49,699 bases of DNA from an uncultured Acetatifactor sp. (GCA_910588225.1 CAJUQT010000006.1:65603-115301); one strand, 5' to 3'; shown: positions 18,740-28,582, counted from the first letter of the stretch. Numbers and translations are program-made. Notes: generated by a model from the letters alone, not told the origin.

Positions 18740-20806
18740 ATGACAGAAGAAATCGGGAAAGTGAAGCTTGATTACAGCAAATATCCGGGAAAAGATTTCT
18801 ACAGTGAAGGCGCATTGGAAGATGAGCTGCTGGATATTGTGAAAAGTAAATCTGCGGCGGAGTATGGGGCTGTCATTGAGGAGAGGAAGAAATGGTCCAT
18901 ACTGTATCATCTGTCTCCTTTGCGGGAGAATATTGTGGATTGGGTTCCTATGGATAAGGAAAGCAAGGTGCTGGAGGTAGGCAGCGGCTGCGGCGCTGTC
19001 ACAGGTGCGCTTTCCAGGAAGGCAGGCGCTGTGACCTGTGTGGAACTGTCGAAAAAACGAAGCCTGATTAATGCACATAGAAACAGAGGCTGTGATAATG
19101 TCACCATCCATGTGGGGAATTTTAAGGATGTTGAACCGGATCTGCCGAAGGATTTTGATTATATCTGTCTGATCGGAGTCTTTGAATATGGGCAGAGCTA
19201 TATCGGAGGCGATACGCCCTATGAGGATTTTCTGAAGCTTTTGCTGCCGCATCTGGCGGAGAAGGGCAGAATTCTCATTGCCATAGAGAACCGGTATGGG
19301 CTGAAATATTTTGCGGGGTGCAAGGAGGACCATCTGGGAACATATTTCTCGGGCATTGAGCATTATGGGGCGGATTGCGGTGTGCGCACGTTCGGACGAA
19401 ACGGCCTGGAGGACATTTTCAGAAAATGTGGTGTGCGGGAGTACCATTTTTATTATCCTTATCCGGACTATAAGTTTATGACCATGCTGTATGGAGATGA
19501 CTATCTGCCCGGAAAAGGAGAGCTTGCAAACAATCTGCGGAATTTCGACAGAGACAGGATGCTGCTGTTTGACGAGAAAAGTGCTTTTGATGGACTGATG
19601 GAGGAAGGAATGTTCCCATTCTTCTCCAATTCTTTTATGGCGATTATCGGGAAATCATTTGATATAAAATATGTGAAGTACTCCAACGACCGGGCGCCGG
19701 AATATGCAATCCGAACGGAAATTGTACAGAAGGACCAGGGAACTGTCTGCGTTCGCAAGTATCCCATGACCGCTGCGGCCGGGGAACATATCCGGGGAAT
19801 GGCGGCTGCTTACGAGAAGCTGGAGGAGCGGTATCGCGGCGGCAGATTGAAGATTAACATGTGTCAGCTGGAGGAGAAAGGGGATATGGTCTGTGCACAG
19901 TTTGCATTTGAGCAGGGAACGGCTCTTTCGGAGCTGATGGATGCCTGCCTGGAAAGAAATGATCTGGAAGGCTTCTACCAATATTTTCAGGAGTACAGGA
20001 AACGCGTGGGTTACAACAGCGAGTACCCGGCGGCGGATTTCGATCCGATTTTCTCCAATATTCTGGTGGACGGTGAGAAATGGACGCTGATTGATTATGA
20101 ATGGACCTTTGGAAAGCCTGTTGACACGAAAGAACTGGCTTTCAGAGCGCTCTACTGCTATCTTCTGGAGGATGAGAAACGAAAGAAGCTGGATCTGGAG
20201 AGGGCGATGAACGAACTTTCTGTCACGGAGAAGGAAGCGGAGAACTTTCGGGAGGCAGAAAAGGAATTCCAGAGTTTTGTGACGGGGAAAAGGAAAGCCA
20301 TGGCTGTGCTGCGGGAAGAAATAGGCGGCAGAGTGATGTACCCCCAGAAATGGATTGACAGATATGAAGATTCAAACGCAATTAACCGGGTTCAGATTTA
20401 CGAGGACAGAGGAGAAGGCTGCCGCGAGGCGGAGTCTTATTTTGTCAGAGATGCCTATCAGGGCGAGAATCTGATTGTATTTGATATCAAGGTGGGGGCG
20501 GGGGTGAAAAGGCTGCGAATTGACCCGGCATTTGCGTCCTGTTCGGTGAAAATACAGGAGATAACATTGAATGGGGAAAGAGTGCCATTGGAGAAGCGGA
20601 AAGTGCTTACTGCCAATGGGCGCATTCTGAGCTCTGCCGGGAAGGGGGAGAACTATTGTCCCAGTATGGTATTTCCCACCAATGATCCTAATTTCTGCAT
20701 TGCGTTGGACAGGCTGAAAATAGGGGAGGAAAATGAGCTTCATGTGCGGATGGAGATTGTACGCCTGCCGATTTCCATGGCACAGGATATGGCGAACGGC
20801 CGGTGA
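18740..20806 (+). CDS. Fused SAM methyltransferase and kinase-like protein, WbdD-like chain-end modifier
   Basis: 688 residues. N-terminal class I methyltransferase with SAM motif VLEVGSGCGAVTG (from residue 77) and ENRYGLKYF near 195. A kinase-like domain follows from about 310: Lys340 in VCVRKYP, FDPIFSNILVDG with Asp435 and Asn440 in catalytic-loop spacing, and TLIDYEWTF with Asp452 as metal-binding Asp. A charged helical stretch (about 475-535) and a beta-rich end complete it. Methyltransferase then kinase then helical region is the order in WbdD of E. coli O9a, which phosphorylates and methylates the glycan end to stop growth and license Wzt export. Location right after the Wzm/Wzt genes supports this. 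Start at 18740 has GGAGAGG six bases upstream. Function by analogy; not proven. Confidence 0.8.
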   Translation: MTEEIGKVKLDYSKYPGKDFYSEGALEDELLDIVKSKSAAEYGAVIEERKKWSILYHLSPLRENIVDWVPMDKESKVLEVGSGCGAVTGALSRKAGAVTCVELSKKRSLINAHRNRGCDNVTIHVGNFKDVEPDLPKDFDYICLIGVFEYGQSYIGGDTPYEDFLKLLLPHLAEKGRILIAIENRYGLKYFAGCKEDHLGTYFSGIEHYGADCGVRTFGRNGLEDIFRKCGVREYHFYYPYPDYKFMTMLYGDDYLPGKGELANNLRNFDRDRMLLFDEKSAFDGLMEEGMFPFFSNSFMAIIGKSFDIKYVKYSNDRAPEYAIRTEIVQKDQGTVCVRKYPMTAAAGEHIRGMAAAYEKLEERYRGGRLKINMCQLEEKGDMVCAQFAFEQGTALSELMDACLERNDLEGFYQYFQEYRKRVGYNSEYPAADFDPIFSNILVDGEKWTLIDYEWTFGKPVDTKELAFRALYCYLLEDEKRKKLDLERAMNELSVTEKEAENFREAEKEFQSFVTGKRKAMAVLREEIGGRVMYPQKWIDRYEDSNAINRVQIYEDRGEGCREAESYFVRDAYQGENLIVFDIKVGAGVKRLRIDPAFASCSVKIQEITLNGERVPLEKRKVLTANGRILSSAGKGENYCPSMVFPTNDPNFCIALDRLKIGEENELHVRMEIVRLPISMAQDMANGR

Positions 20807-20914
20807 GCGGATACGGGAGGCTGCAGTTCCGGCTTTGATGAAGGGGCGGGTGTAACAGCTCAGACAGGGCTGGAGCTGTAAGGAATCAGCTACATCGGGA
20901 GAGGAGCAGGGGAT

Positions 20915-22981
20915 TTGAAGATAAAGGAGCTGGCAAAGCGGATATTGACGGAGAGAGAAGAACGGCGTTATGAAGCTTTGCTGAGAAGCCGAAAGGGTTC
21001 TTACGGGGCGTGGCTGGCCGCCGGAGGAGCCTGGATGGAGGCGCCCGCGGAAATGACGGAGGGTCCGGGCAATGAGACGGCTTTTGTCATTACCTGTATG
21101 GACAGGGGAACCCTGGCTCCGGGTGCCGAAGGCAGGATCAGGAGATATTTCAGAGAACATCCGGAAGTGCTGCTGCTGTATGGAGATGAAGACATCAAAG
21201 GACAGGCCGAAGGGGGAGATGTGGGCGAAGCCTTTCCCTGGCTCAAGCCGGACTGGTCGCCGGATTTGCTGGACAGCTTCTGCTATTTCGGCGGAATGGC
21301 GGCTCTGCGGGAAGAACTGTTTCGCCGGGCGTCGGCCTGGATGCCTTCCTTTACGGAAGACACGGGCAGTACGACCGTGAGATACAGGACAGAGGATATG
21401 GCTGCCTGGGAGAAATGGCTTCACATATGTGCGGAGCTGGCCGGAGGATACCAAAAGGGAAGCCGCAGCATCGGCCATATTCCGGAAATTCTGTTTCACC
21501 AGGAGAGCCGGGAGGCACAGAGGCGCTTTTTGCAGTTTACTGATTTTCTGAGACAATCTGAAGAAAGATTGCGGCAGGATTTCAGGGACGGCTGGATTGT
21601 GTCTGGAAATCAGCCGGGAAGTAAACCTGTGATATCTGTGGTGATTCCTTCAAAGGATCATCCGGAGGTGCTGGAGAAGTGTCTGCGGGGGTGCCTGTCC
21701 GGAAGAGAAGGTGTGCCTGTTTTGGAGGGGCGGAAACAGGAAGAGCCGGCACTTGAAATCATTGTGGTGGACAATGGGAGCAGCGATGAGAATAAAAGGC
21801 TTGTGGAAGGGATGATCAGGCAGCTGGCGGAACCGGAAAAAGGGCGGAATATCCGGTATTTTTATGTGCCAATGGAATTTCATTTCTCGAAAATGTGCAA
21901 TCTGGGAGCGGCTGTGTCGGAGGGAAATTTTCTGCTCTTTTTGAACGACGATGTGGAGCTGGGCGGGGCGAATATTCTGACGGAGATGGCGGCGCTGGCT
22001 GACAGAGCATATACGGGCGCAGTGGGGCTGAAGCTGTATTATCCGGATTCCCACCGAATTCAGCATGCAGGAATTACCAATCTGCCTATGGGACCGGTGC
22101 ATAAGCTGCAGTTTATGGAAGATCACGGAGAATATTATTACGGTGCAAACCGGGGGAACCACAATGTGCTGGCAGTGACAGCGGCTTGTCTGATGGTGGA
22201 AAAGGAGAAATATCTGGAAGCCGGCGGCTTTTCGGAGGAATTGCCGGTGGCTTTTAATGATGTGGATTTCTGCTTTTGCCTATATGAGCTGGGATACCGG
22301 AATGTGTGCATGAACAGCAGGTATGCCTGGCACCACGAGTCACTGAGCCGGGGAGACGACGAAGCGCCGGAAAAGGTGGAACGACTGCTGCGGGAGAGGG
22401 ATAAGCTGTATGAGAGACATCCCGGACTGGCAGGGGCGGATCCTTATTATTCTGTTCACTTGAACCGGAAAGGGCTGGACACAGGAATTCGTCCGGCTTA
22501 TCTGACCGCAGGGAATGAGACACAGCAGAGCGGAGGAAGAACCTTCAGATTTGATATGAAAGGATACCGCAGTGATACCTGCCTGATGGCTCGGGTGGAG
22601 GACTGCCGGGGACGGAGTGTGGTGGGATACAGTGTTGTGCTGGGGGATAACAATGCCTGCTGGGAGAAGCTGCTTTTGCTTGGAAAGATGCCTGGGACGG
22701 AGACGCTGCAGGGCAGGGAAAGCAGAAAGAATGATATGAAAATGACAGAAGTGTCAAAAATGGAAATGATATATGCACTTAGGATAAAGGCGCAGTATCG
22801 TCCTGATTTGGAGGAAAATATGCCGGATCAGGTGAATGTGGCTCTCTGCGGATTCGACATAGAAATAGAAGCAGGGGAGATTCCCGCCGGGAAGTACCGG
22901 CTGGGAATTGCTGCCCGAAACAGGGCTGGAGGACTGAAGCTGATGAACTGGAGCGGCCGGTTCCTGCAGTTGGAAGGCTGA
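20915..22981 (+). CDS. GT2 glycosyltransferase with degenerate first and intact second catalytic domain
   Basis: 688 residues, TTG start with GGAGCAGGGG upstream. The first half keeps only the late part of a GT-A fold: LLYGDEDIKG, LKPDWSPDLLDSFCYFGG and IGHIPEILFHQES align in order with the first domain of the next protein, but the early nucleotide-binding strand is missing. The second half is a full GT2 domain: ISVVIPSKDHPEVLEKCL, EIIVVDNGSSDE, LLFLNDDVEL (DxD) and NDVDFCFCLYELGYRN. A C-terminal beta stretch follows. It is probably a rhamnosyl- or related transferase adding sugars to the lipid-linked chain. Donor and linkage are not known. Confidence 0.85.
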   Translation: MKIKELAKRILTEREERRYEALLRSRKGSYGAWLAAGGAWMEAPAEMTEGPGNETAFVITCMDRGTLAPGAEGRIRRYFREHPEVLLLYGDEDIKGQAEGGDVGEAFPWLKPDWSPDLLDSFCYFGGMAALREELFRRASAWMPSFTEDTGSTTVRYRTEDMAAWEKWLHICAELAGGYQKGSRSIGHIPEILFHQESREAQRRFLQFTDFLRQSEERLRQDFRDGWIVSGNQPGSKPVISVVIPSKDHPEVLEKCLRGCLSGREGVPVLEGRKQEEPALEIIVVDNGSSDENKRLVEGMIRQLAEPEKGRNIRYFYVPMEFHFSKMCNLGAAVSEGNFLLFLNDDVELGGANILTEMAALADRAYTGAVGLKLYYPDSHRIQHAGITNLPMGPVHKLQFMEDHGEYYYGANRGNHNVLAVTAACLMVEKEKYLEAGGFSEELPVAFNDVDFCFCLYELGYRNVCMNSRYAWHHESLSRGDDEAPEKVERLLRERDKLYERHPGLAGADPYYSVHLNRKGLDTGIRPAYLTAGNETQQSGGRTFRFDMKGYRSDTCLMARVEDCRGRSVVGYSVVLGDNNACWEKLLLLGKMPGTETLQGRESRKNDMKMTEVSKMEMIYALRIKAQYRPDLEENMPDQVNVALCGFDIEIEAGEIPAGKYRLGIAARNRAGGLKLMNWSGRFLQLEG

Positions 22982-23134
22982 GCTTTTGCAGAAGATGTGG
23001 TCTGGAAAAATACCGGTTTGAATAAACAGACGGGACGGAGAACAGACAGGACAGCAGAAAGAGTGGAATCTCTGTGGAAGGCAGCGGCTCAGGGGACACG
23101 GAGAAGGGAACAGAAGGAAACAGGGAGACAGAAT

Positions 23135-25183
23135 ATGAAGGAAACGGATTACAGACAGGCCTATGAACAGGAACATTTGAAATGTGCGGATCTTGCGGCC
23201 CGCATTGCCGACCTGGAGGCGAAAAACGAAGAGCTGGAGTGGAAGCTGGGACGGATCAAAAACAATCCGCTCTGGAAGGCGGCCAGACCTGTTCGAAACG
23301 GTATGCACTGGGCAATCCGCCAGAAGGACAGGATTCGGAATTGCGGAGGCCCCAGGGGCGTAATTCATAAAATAGGTTATAAAAAGAGAGAGCGGGAAGC
23401 CATGAAGCAGTTCGGCACTGCCAGCTTCCCTGCGCCGGAGCAGGCGGCTGTGGAGCGCGGCACTGTCTTTCCCAGGATGGTGAAGATCAGTATTCTGGTG
23501 CCGCTGTGGAATAACCGGAGAGAATTTCAGATTGAAATGCTGGATTCTGTCATGAATCAAACCTATGGGAACTGGGAACTCTGTCTGGCTGACGGCTCCG
23601 ATGAAGCACATTCCTATATAGGAGAAATCTGCAGGGAGTATGCGGCCAGAGCCGATGGCAGGATTGTCTACAGACATCTGGAGAAAAACGGCGGTATCGC
23701 AGGCAACACCAACGCCTGCCTGGAAATGGCCACCGGCGAATTCATCGGTCTGTTTGACCAGGATGACATTCTGCATCCCAGCGTTCTCTATGAATATGTG
23801 AAAGCGATCAACGAACAGAATGCAGACTATCTGTACTGCGATGAGACGACTTTCAGAAGCGGCAATATTGACCATATGCTGACCATGCATTTCAAGCCGG
23901 ACTTTGCGCCGGACAATCTGCGGGCCAATAATTATATCTGTCATTTCAGTGTCTTTGCCAGAACGCTGCTGGACGGAAAGGAATTGTTCCGCACCAGATT
24001 CGACGGCAGTCAGGACCATGATATGATTTTGCGGCTGACGGATAATGCACAGAAGATTGTTCATGTGCCCAGGCTGATGTATTACTGGAGAAGTCATCCG
24101 GGGTCAACGGCGTCTAATATCGAAGCGAAGCCTTATGCCATAGAGGCGGCAAAGGGGGCGGTGGCAGAGCACCTGCGCAAGCATGGATACGAGCATTTCA
24201 AGATTGAGTCCACCAGAGCTTTTGAAACCATTTTCCGCATTCGCTATCAGATTATCGGCACACCGAAGATTTCTGTCATCATCGCCAATAAGGACCATGC
24301 GGAAGACCTGTGCCGCTGTGTGACCTCTATTCTGGAGAAATCCACTTATGACAATTATGAGATTATCATTGTGGAGAACAACAGCGGCACAAAGGAAATT
24401 GAGGAGTATTACAGCAGGCTTCTGGGATTCGAATACCGACAGGCCCTGGAGAAATGCGGAAAGGAATCAGAACAGACCGGGGATGAGGACCCGGTATTGC
24501 GCAGTGGGGACGGCAGAATCTCCATCGCAGTCTACCGGGGAGATTTCAATTATTCAGCGATAAATAATCTGGGGGTAAAGTATGCTTCCGGGGAATATGT
24601 TCTGCTTCTGAACAATGATACGGAAGTGATCACTGTGAACTGGATGGAAGAGCTTCTGATGTATGCGCAGCGGGAGGACGTAGGGGCGGTAGGCGCAAAG
24701 CTTTATTATGGGGACAAGACCATTCAGCACGCAGGAGTGGTACTGGGGCTGGGAGCCCACAGAACGGCAGGGCATTCTCATTACAGACAGCATCGTCAGA
24801 ATCTGGGGTATATGGGGCGTCTCTGCTATGCCCAGGATGTCAGTGCTGTGACGGGAGCCTGTCTGCTGGTCCGGAAGGAACGATACCTCTCTGTGGGCGG
24901 ACTGGACAAAAGCCTCGCCGTGTCCCTGAATGATGTCGATTTCTGCCTGAAGCTCCGGGAAAAAGGGCTTCTCAATGTCTTTACTCCTTTTGCGGAGCTC
25001 TTCCACTATGAGTCCGCTTCCAGAGGGCTGGATGACAAAGGCGAGCGCGCACAGCGCTATAACAGGGAGTCAGAGAGATTTCGGGAGAAGTGGAAAAAGG
25101 TTCTGGAGGCGGGAGATCCTTATTACAATCCTAACTTTTCTCTGGACAGGAGTGATTTTTCTCTGAAAGTACAGACTTCTTGA
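23135..25183 (+). CDS. GT2 glycosyltransferase with two intact catalytic domains
   Basis: 682 residues. A short N-terminal coiled-coil-like segment (LAARIADLEAKNEELEWKLG) is followed by GT2 domain 1 (ISILVPLWNNRREF near 118, GLFDQDDILHPS near 206, YYWRSHPGST) and GT2 domain 2 (ISVIIANKDHAEDLCRC near 380, LLLNNDTEVIT near 492, SLNDVDFCLKLREKG). Two active sites suggest it adds two sugars in turn or two linkages. Start at 23135 has GGGAG seven bases upstream; an earlier in-frame ATG at 22997 lacks a good site. Gene spacing fits one operon with the previous GT2. Confidence 0.88.
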   Translation: MKETDYRQAYEQEHLKCADLAARIADLEAKNEELEWKLGRIKNNPLWKAARPVRNGMHWAIRQKDRIRNCGGPRGVIHKIGYKKREREAMKQFGTASFPAPEQAAVERGTVFPRMVKISILVPLWNNRREFQIEMLDSVMNQTYGNWELCLADGSDEAHSYIGEICREYAARADGRIVYRHLEKNGGIAGNTNACLEMATGEFIGLFDQDDILHPSVLYEYVKAINEQNADYLYCDETTFRSGNIDHMLTMHFKPDFAPDNLRANNYICHFSVFARTLLDGKELFRTRFDGSQDHDMILRLTDNAQKIVHVPRLMYYWRSHPGSTASNIEAKPYAIEAAKGAVAEHLRKHGYEHFKIESTRAFETIFRIRYQIIGTPKISVIIANKDHAEDLCRCVTSILEKSTYDNYEIIIVENNSGTKEIEEYYSRLLGFEYRQALEKCGKESEQTGDEDPVLRSGDGRISIAVYRGDFNYSAINNLGVKYASGEYVLLLNNDTEVITVNWMEELLMYAQREDVGAVGAKLYYGDKTIQHAGVVLGLGAHRTAGHSHYRQHRQNLGYMGRLCYAQDVSAVTGACLLVRKERYLSVGGLDKSLAVSLNDVDFCLKLREKGLLNVFTPFAELFHYESASRGLDDKGERAQRYNRESERFREKWKKVLEAGDPYYNPNFSLDRSDFSLKVQTS

Positions 25184-25208
25184 TTCCTGACTGTTTCCAT
25201 GTTAAAAT
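25180..25208 (+). promoter_or_regulatory. Promoter of the hybrid histidine kinase gene
   Basis: TTGATT at 25180-25185, 17-base spacer, TAAAAT at 25203-25208, starting within the last codon of the upstream GT2 gene and 42 bases ahead of the kinase ATG. Confidence 0.6.
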
Positions 25209-25217
25209 AGAAACAGT
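25190..25217. promoter_or_regulatory. Perfect 8-bp inverted repeat overlapping the kinase promoter (possible operator)
   Basis: ACTGTTTC (25190-25197) and GAAACAGT (25210-25217) form a palindrome whose arms flank the -10 box. No T-run follows. The sequence TAAAATAGAAACAGT recurs exactly at 28479-28493 before the phosphomutase gene, which suggests a shared regulator rather than a terminator. Confidence 0.5.
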
Positions 25218-25249
25218 GTTTCAAGGAATCGGAGCAGGGGAGAATCTTC

Positions 25250-28200
25250 ATGGATATCAGAGATTACGAGAGAATTTTGGACGCCATACCGGCGACGGGG
25301 ATCTATGTCGTCAGGGAGGATAATCACGAAATTCTGTATTTTAACAGTCAGATACGGGAAATGGTGCCGGAAGTGCGCAGGGGGATGGTCTGTGACAAAC
25401 TGTGGGTTAATTCCTGTGCTAACTGTCCTCTTCTGAATATTGGAGATAAAGCGGAAAATCGTTCGGTCAGCTGCGACAGTTCCATTGGCAGGGCAGTGGA
25501 TATGGTGGCAAAAAGAATACTCTGGCAGGATGAAATCCCTGCCTTTGTGATTTCCGTGACCCCGCATATAGATGAGGTCAGCCATGTTTACCGCAAAATT
25601 CTGAGAGTTAATTTAAGCCGTAACAGTTACGATTTCGTAAAACCGGGCGCAGAAGACTGGGCGGCGGACAGGGAAGTGGATACTTTTTCCGGATGGCTGA
25701 GGCAGTTTACGGAGAACGGCATTATACATCCGGACGATGCGGACCGTTTTTTGAGCTTTACCCATCTGGAATATCTGAAAGGAGCACTGCGCACCGGAAG
25801 GAAGACTCTGACCTGCAGCTACCGCCGCAGTTCGCCCAACGGTTTCCGCTGGAACCTGATGGAGGTAGTGCCGGATTCCGGATATACCGATCAGGAACAG
25901 ATAGTACTGATCTATATGAAGGATGTGCAGGACCTGCTGAAAGAGAGTCTGGAGCTGGATGAGGCCAGTGTCCGGCTCCAGGAGGTCACCCGCACGCTGG
26001 GAGAACAGAATTTCGGTGTGTATGCCATTGATTTAAATAACGGAAAGGTGAATCTGATCAGGGAGGAGGGCTATACCCAGGAGGGATGGACTTCTCAGAC
26101 ACTGATGTGGGATGTGGTGATGCATTCCCGTTTTGCCAGGCAGATGCATCCTGAAAATCTGGAAAAATTCACACAGAAATTTTCTCTGGAGGGGCTGAGG
26201 CGTGCCAGAGATACAGGCATGCAGAAAATGGATATGCTCTGCCAGTGGAAGGGCGGAAGCGAGTACCGATATGTGGCGGTAATCGCCTATTTTGGAAGGA
26301 ACCAGGGGACGAAGGATCACGCAGTGCTGGCGCTGCAGGATGTGGATAAGCGCGTGCGCCAGGAACAGGCGCTCTCCCAGAGAGATATGCAGATGGCGGC
26401 CATTCTGAAGTCCCGGTTTGACGTGATGACTACCATACACCTGGACACGGATCAGTGTGAACGAATCTGGTTTAATGAAAGCGCGGAGCCGCAGAATGCC
26501 GGTTCGGGAAAATATACCACCTATTACCGGAAGGCGCTGGAGCGTTCCGTATGGCCGGAAGACATGGATAAGTTCCGGGCGTGTATGAGTCCGGAGCATG
26601 TGCGGGAACAGGCTGAAAACACACAGGATTATTCCGAAGAGATCTGTCAGTATCGGCTGAACAGGCCGGAAGAGCAGTGGCTGGAGCAGCACATTACTTA
26701 TATACGCAGGGGCGGGCAGGTATTGGTGAATATCCTGGGCCGGGATATTACCAGAGAAAAGCGTCAGGAAGAAATGCGATTGAAAAAGGCGCAGGAACAG
26801 GCCAATATTATCGGCAGCCTGAGCAGCATGTTTTTTGCCACTTATTATGGGGATCTGGAGCAGCAGCTGTTCCGCAGCGTGACGCAGCAGGGCGAAGTGG
26901 AAAAGCTTCTGGGCAACGAGGCGGATTATATGACAGCGCTGCGGACCTATGCGGAAAATTTCGTACACCCGGAGGACAGAGCGGACTATCTCTGTACCAT
27001 GAGTATCCGGAATCTGAGACAGGTACTGGGACCGGAGCAGCCGTTTGTCACCTTTGCTTACCGCAAGCAGCCCGGAAAGGACGGCAGGGATTCGGAAAGC
27101 TACGGCTGGATACGGGCCACTGCGGTAATGACCCAGGCCGATAAGGAAGGGAGAGCCAGGGGAATTGTCTATGTGGCTCAGGATGTGACGGAGAGCAAGC
27201 AGAAGGAAATGCGGGAACAGAGAGCAATCGAGGCTGCCTGTACGGCAGCCAACCATGCCAATGCGTCAAAAAGTGAGTTCCTGTCCCGCATGAGTCATAA
27301 TATTCGTACACCTATGAATGGAATCATAGGAATGACCAGAATTGCCTCCGAACATGTGGAAGATGAAGAAAGGGTGAAGGACTGTCTGCAGAAGATTATG
27401 GATTCCAGTGATAATCTGCTCTCTCTGGTCAATGAGATTCTTGATTTGAGCGAGATTGAGACGGGCAATGTGGATTTGGTGGCAGACGAGTTCAGCCTGT
27501 CTGATTTGCTGCAGGATGCGGCTGACACGATACTTCCTGATGTTCAGGAAAAGGGACTTCATCTGAAGATCAACCCCGTACAGATAAAGCATGAAAATGT
27601 TATTGGAGATCAGAGTCGTCTTAAACAGGTATTTCTGCATATTATGGGAAACTCTGTGAAATACACGCCGGCAGGAGGAATGCTGGAACTGTCTCTTGTG
27701 GAGCGGGATGTAGCGAAATACGGCTGCAGCTCTTATGATTTTGTCTTCCAGGACAATGGGATTGGCATGGATGCGGCTTTCATTCCGCACATTTTCGAGC
27801 CTTTCAGCCGGGCAGGGAATCTGCATGGGGGCGAACATGAGGGAACCGGTCTGGGAATGACTATAGCGCAGAATATAGTACGTATGATGGGCGGCGGTAT
27901 CAGTGTGGAGAGCGCACCTGGCAAGGGAACAAAAGTCACGGTGACATTGCTTTTAAAACGTCAGGGAGGGGCAGCAGAGGAAGCACAGGCGGGACAGACG
28001 AAAAATGCTCCGTCAAGCGAACTTTTCAGGGGATATAGGGTCCTGGTTGTGGAAGATAACGAGATCAATCAGGAAATTGCCATGGAAATCATCGGTGCTA
28101 CCGGGGCAATGGTGGAATGTGCCTCGGACGGCATGGAGGGACTGCGGCGATTTGAGATGATGCCGGAAGGTTATTTTAATATGATTTTCATGGATATCCA

Positions 28201-28423
28201 GATGCCGGTGATGAACGGTTACGAAGCAACCCGTGCTATCCGCAAGCTGCCGAGGAATGACGCATTATCTGTTCCAATCGTTGCTCTGTCCGCCAATGCG
28301 TTTGCAGAGGATGTGGCAGCCAGCCGGGAGGCCGGCATGAATGGGCATATCAAGAAGCCGCTGGAGGTTCCGCAACTGATTGCCGAGATGGGGCGGTGGA
28401 TGGATGCGCAGAGGCAAAGCTGA
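25250..28423 (+). CDS. Cytosolic hybrid histidine kinase with PAS-like sensors and receiver domain
   Basis: 1057 residues with no membrane helix. Four PAS-like segments fill residues 1-650; the first holds a cysteine cluster (CDKLWVNSCANCPLL). Then HisKA (FLSRMSHNIRTPMNG, phospho-His683), an ATPase domain (IMGNSVKYTP, DNGIGMD, EGTGLGMTIAQN) and a C-terminal receiver (VLVVEDNEINQEIA, MIFMDIQMPVMNG, phospho-Asp982, and IKKPL). There is no output or HPt domain, so the signal must pass to another protein. It has its own promoter between GT2 and phosphomutase genes, suggesting it senses an internal state and acts on this locus or elsewhere. The ligand is unknown. Confidence 0.93.
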   Translation: MDIRDYERILDAIPATGIYVVREDNHEILYFNSQIREMVPEVRRGMVCDKLWVNSCANCPLLNIGDKAENRSVSCDSSIGRAVDMVAKRILWQDEIPAFVISVTPHIDEVSHVYRKILRVNLSRNSYDFVKPGAEDWAADREVDTFSGWLRQFTENGIIHPDDADRFLSFTHLEYLKGALRTGRKTLTCSYRRSSPNGFRWNLMEVVPDSGYTDQEQIVLIYMKDVQDLLKESLELDEASVRLQEVTRTLGEQNFGVYAIDLNNGKVNLIREEGYTQEGWTSQTLMWDVVMHSRFARQMHPENLEKFTQKFSLEGLRRARDTGMQKMDMLCQWKGGSEYRYVAVIAYFGRNQGTKDHAVLALQDVDKRVRQEQALSQRDMQMAAILKSRFDVMTTIHLDTDQCERIWFNESAEPQNAGSGKYTTYYRKALERSVWPEDMDKFRACMSPEHVREQAENTQDYSEEICQYRLNRPEEQWLEQHITYIRRGGQVLVNILGRDITREKRQEEMRLKKAQEQANIIGSLSSMFFATYYGDLEQQLFRSVTQQGEVEKLLGNEADYMTALRTYAENFVHPEDRADYLCTMSIRNLRQVLGPEQPFVTFAYRKQPGKDGRDSESYGWIRATAVMTQADKEGRARGIVYVAQDVTESKQKEMREQRAIEAACTAANHANASKSEFLSRMSHNIRTPMNGIIGMTRIASEHVEDEERVKDCLQKIMDSSDNLLSLVNEILDLSEIETGNVDLVADEFSLSDLLQDAADTILPDVQEKGLHLKINPVQIKHENVIGDQSRLKQVFLHIMGNSVKYTPAGGMLELSLVERDVAKYGCSSYDFVFQDNGIGMDAAFIPHIFEPFSRAGNLHGGEHEGTGLGMTIAQNIVRMMGGGISVESAPGKGTKVTVTLLLKRQGGAAEEAQAGQTKNAPSSELFRGYRVLVVEDNEINQEIAMEIIGATGAMVECASDGMEGLRRFEMMPEGYFNMIFMDIQMPVMNGYEATRAIRKLPRNDALSVPIVALSANAFAEDVAASREAGMNGHIKKPLEVPQLIAEMGRWMDAQRQS

Positions 28424-28455
28424 CACGAAAGGGGCCTTTGCAGCAGATTTTAATG

Positions 28456-28493
28456 TGGAATAATTTACCGGGGTATGGTAAAATAGAAACAGT
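28456..28493 (+). promoter_or_regulatory. Putative promoter plus shared 15-base element before the phosphomutase gene
   Basis: TAAAAT (28479-28484) begins the 15-base string TAAAATAGAAACAGT, identical to that at 25203-25217. The -35 region is weak (TGGAAT at 28456). It lies 90 bases before the phosphomutase start. Only one arm of the upstream palindrome is present here. Confidence 0.4.
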
Positions 28494-28582
28494 TTATGGG
28501 GTCTGTATGGGCGCGGAAAACAGATGCCGTAGGGCGAGGGCGGAATCCTCAAAGATATCGCGCAGAAAAGAGGAGAAGGAAG

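Noticed and set aside
25190..25217. Terminator for the upstream GT2 gene
   Set aside because: The palindrome overlaps a good promoter -10 box and no T-run follows; an operator is more likely.
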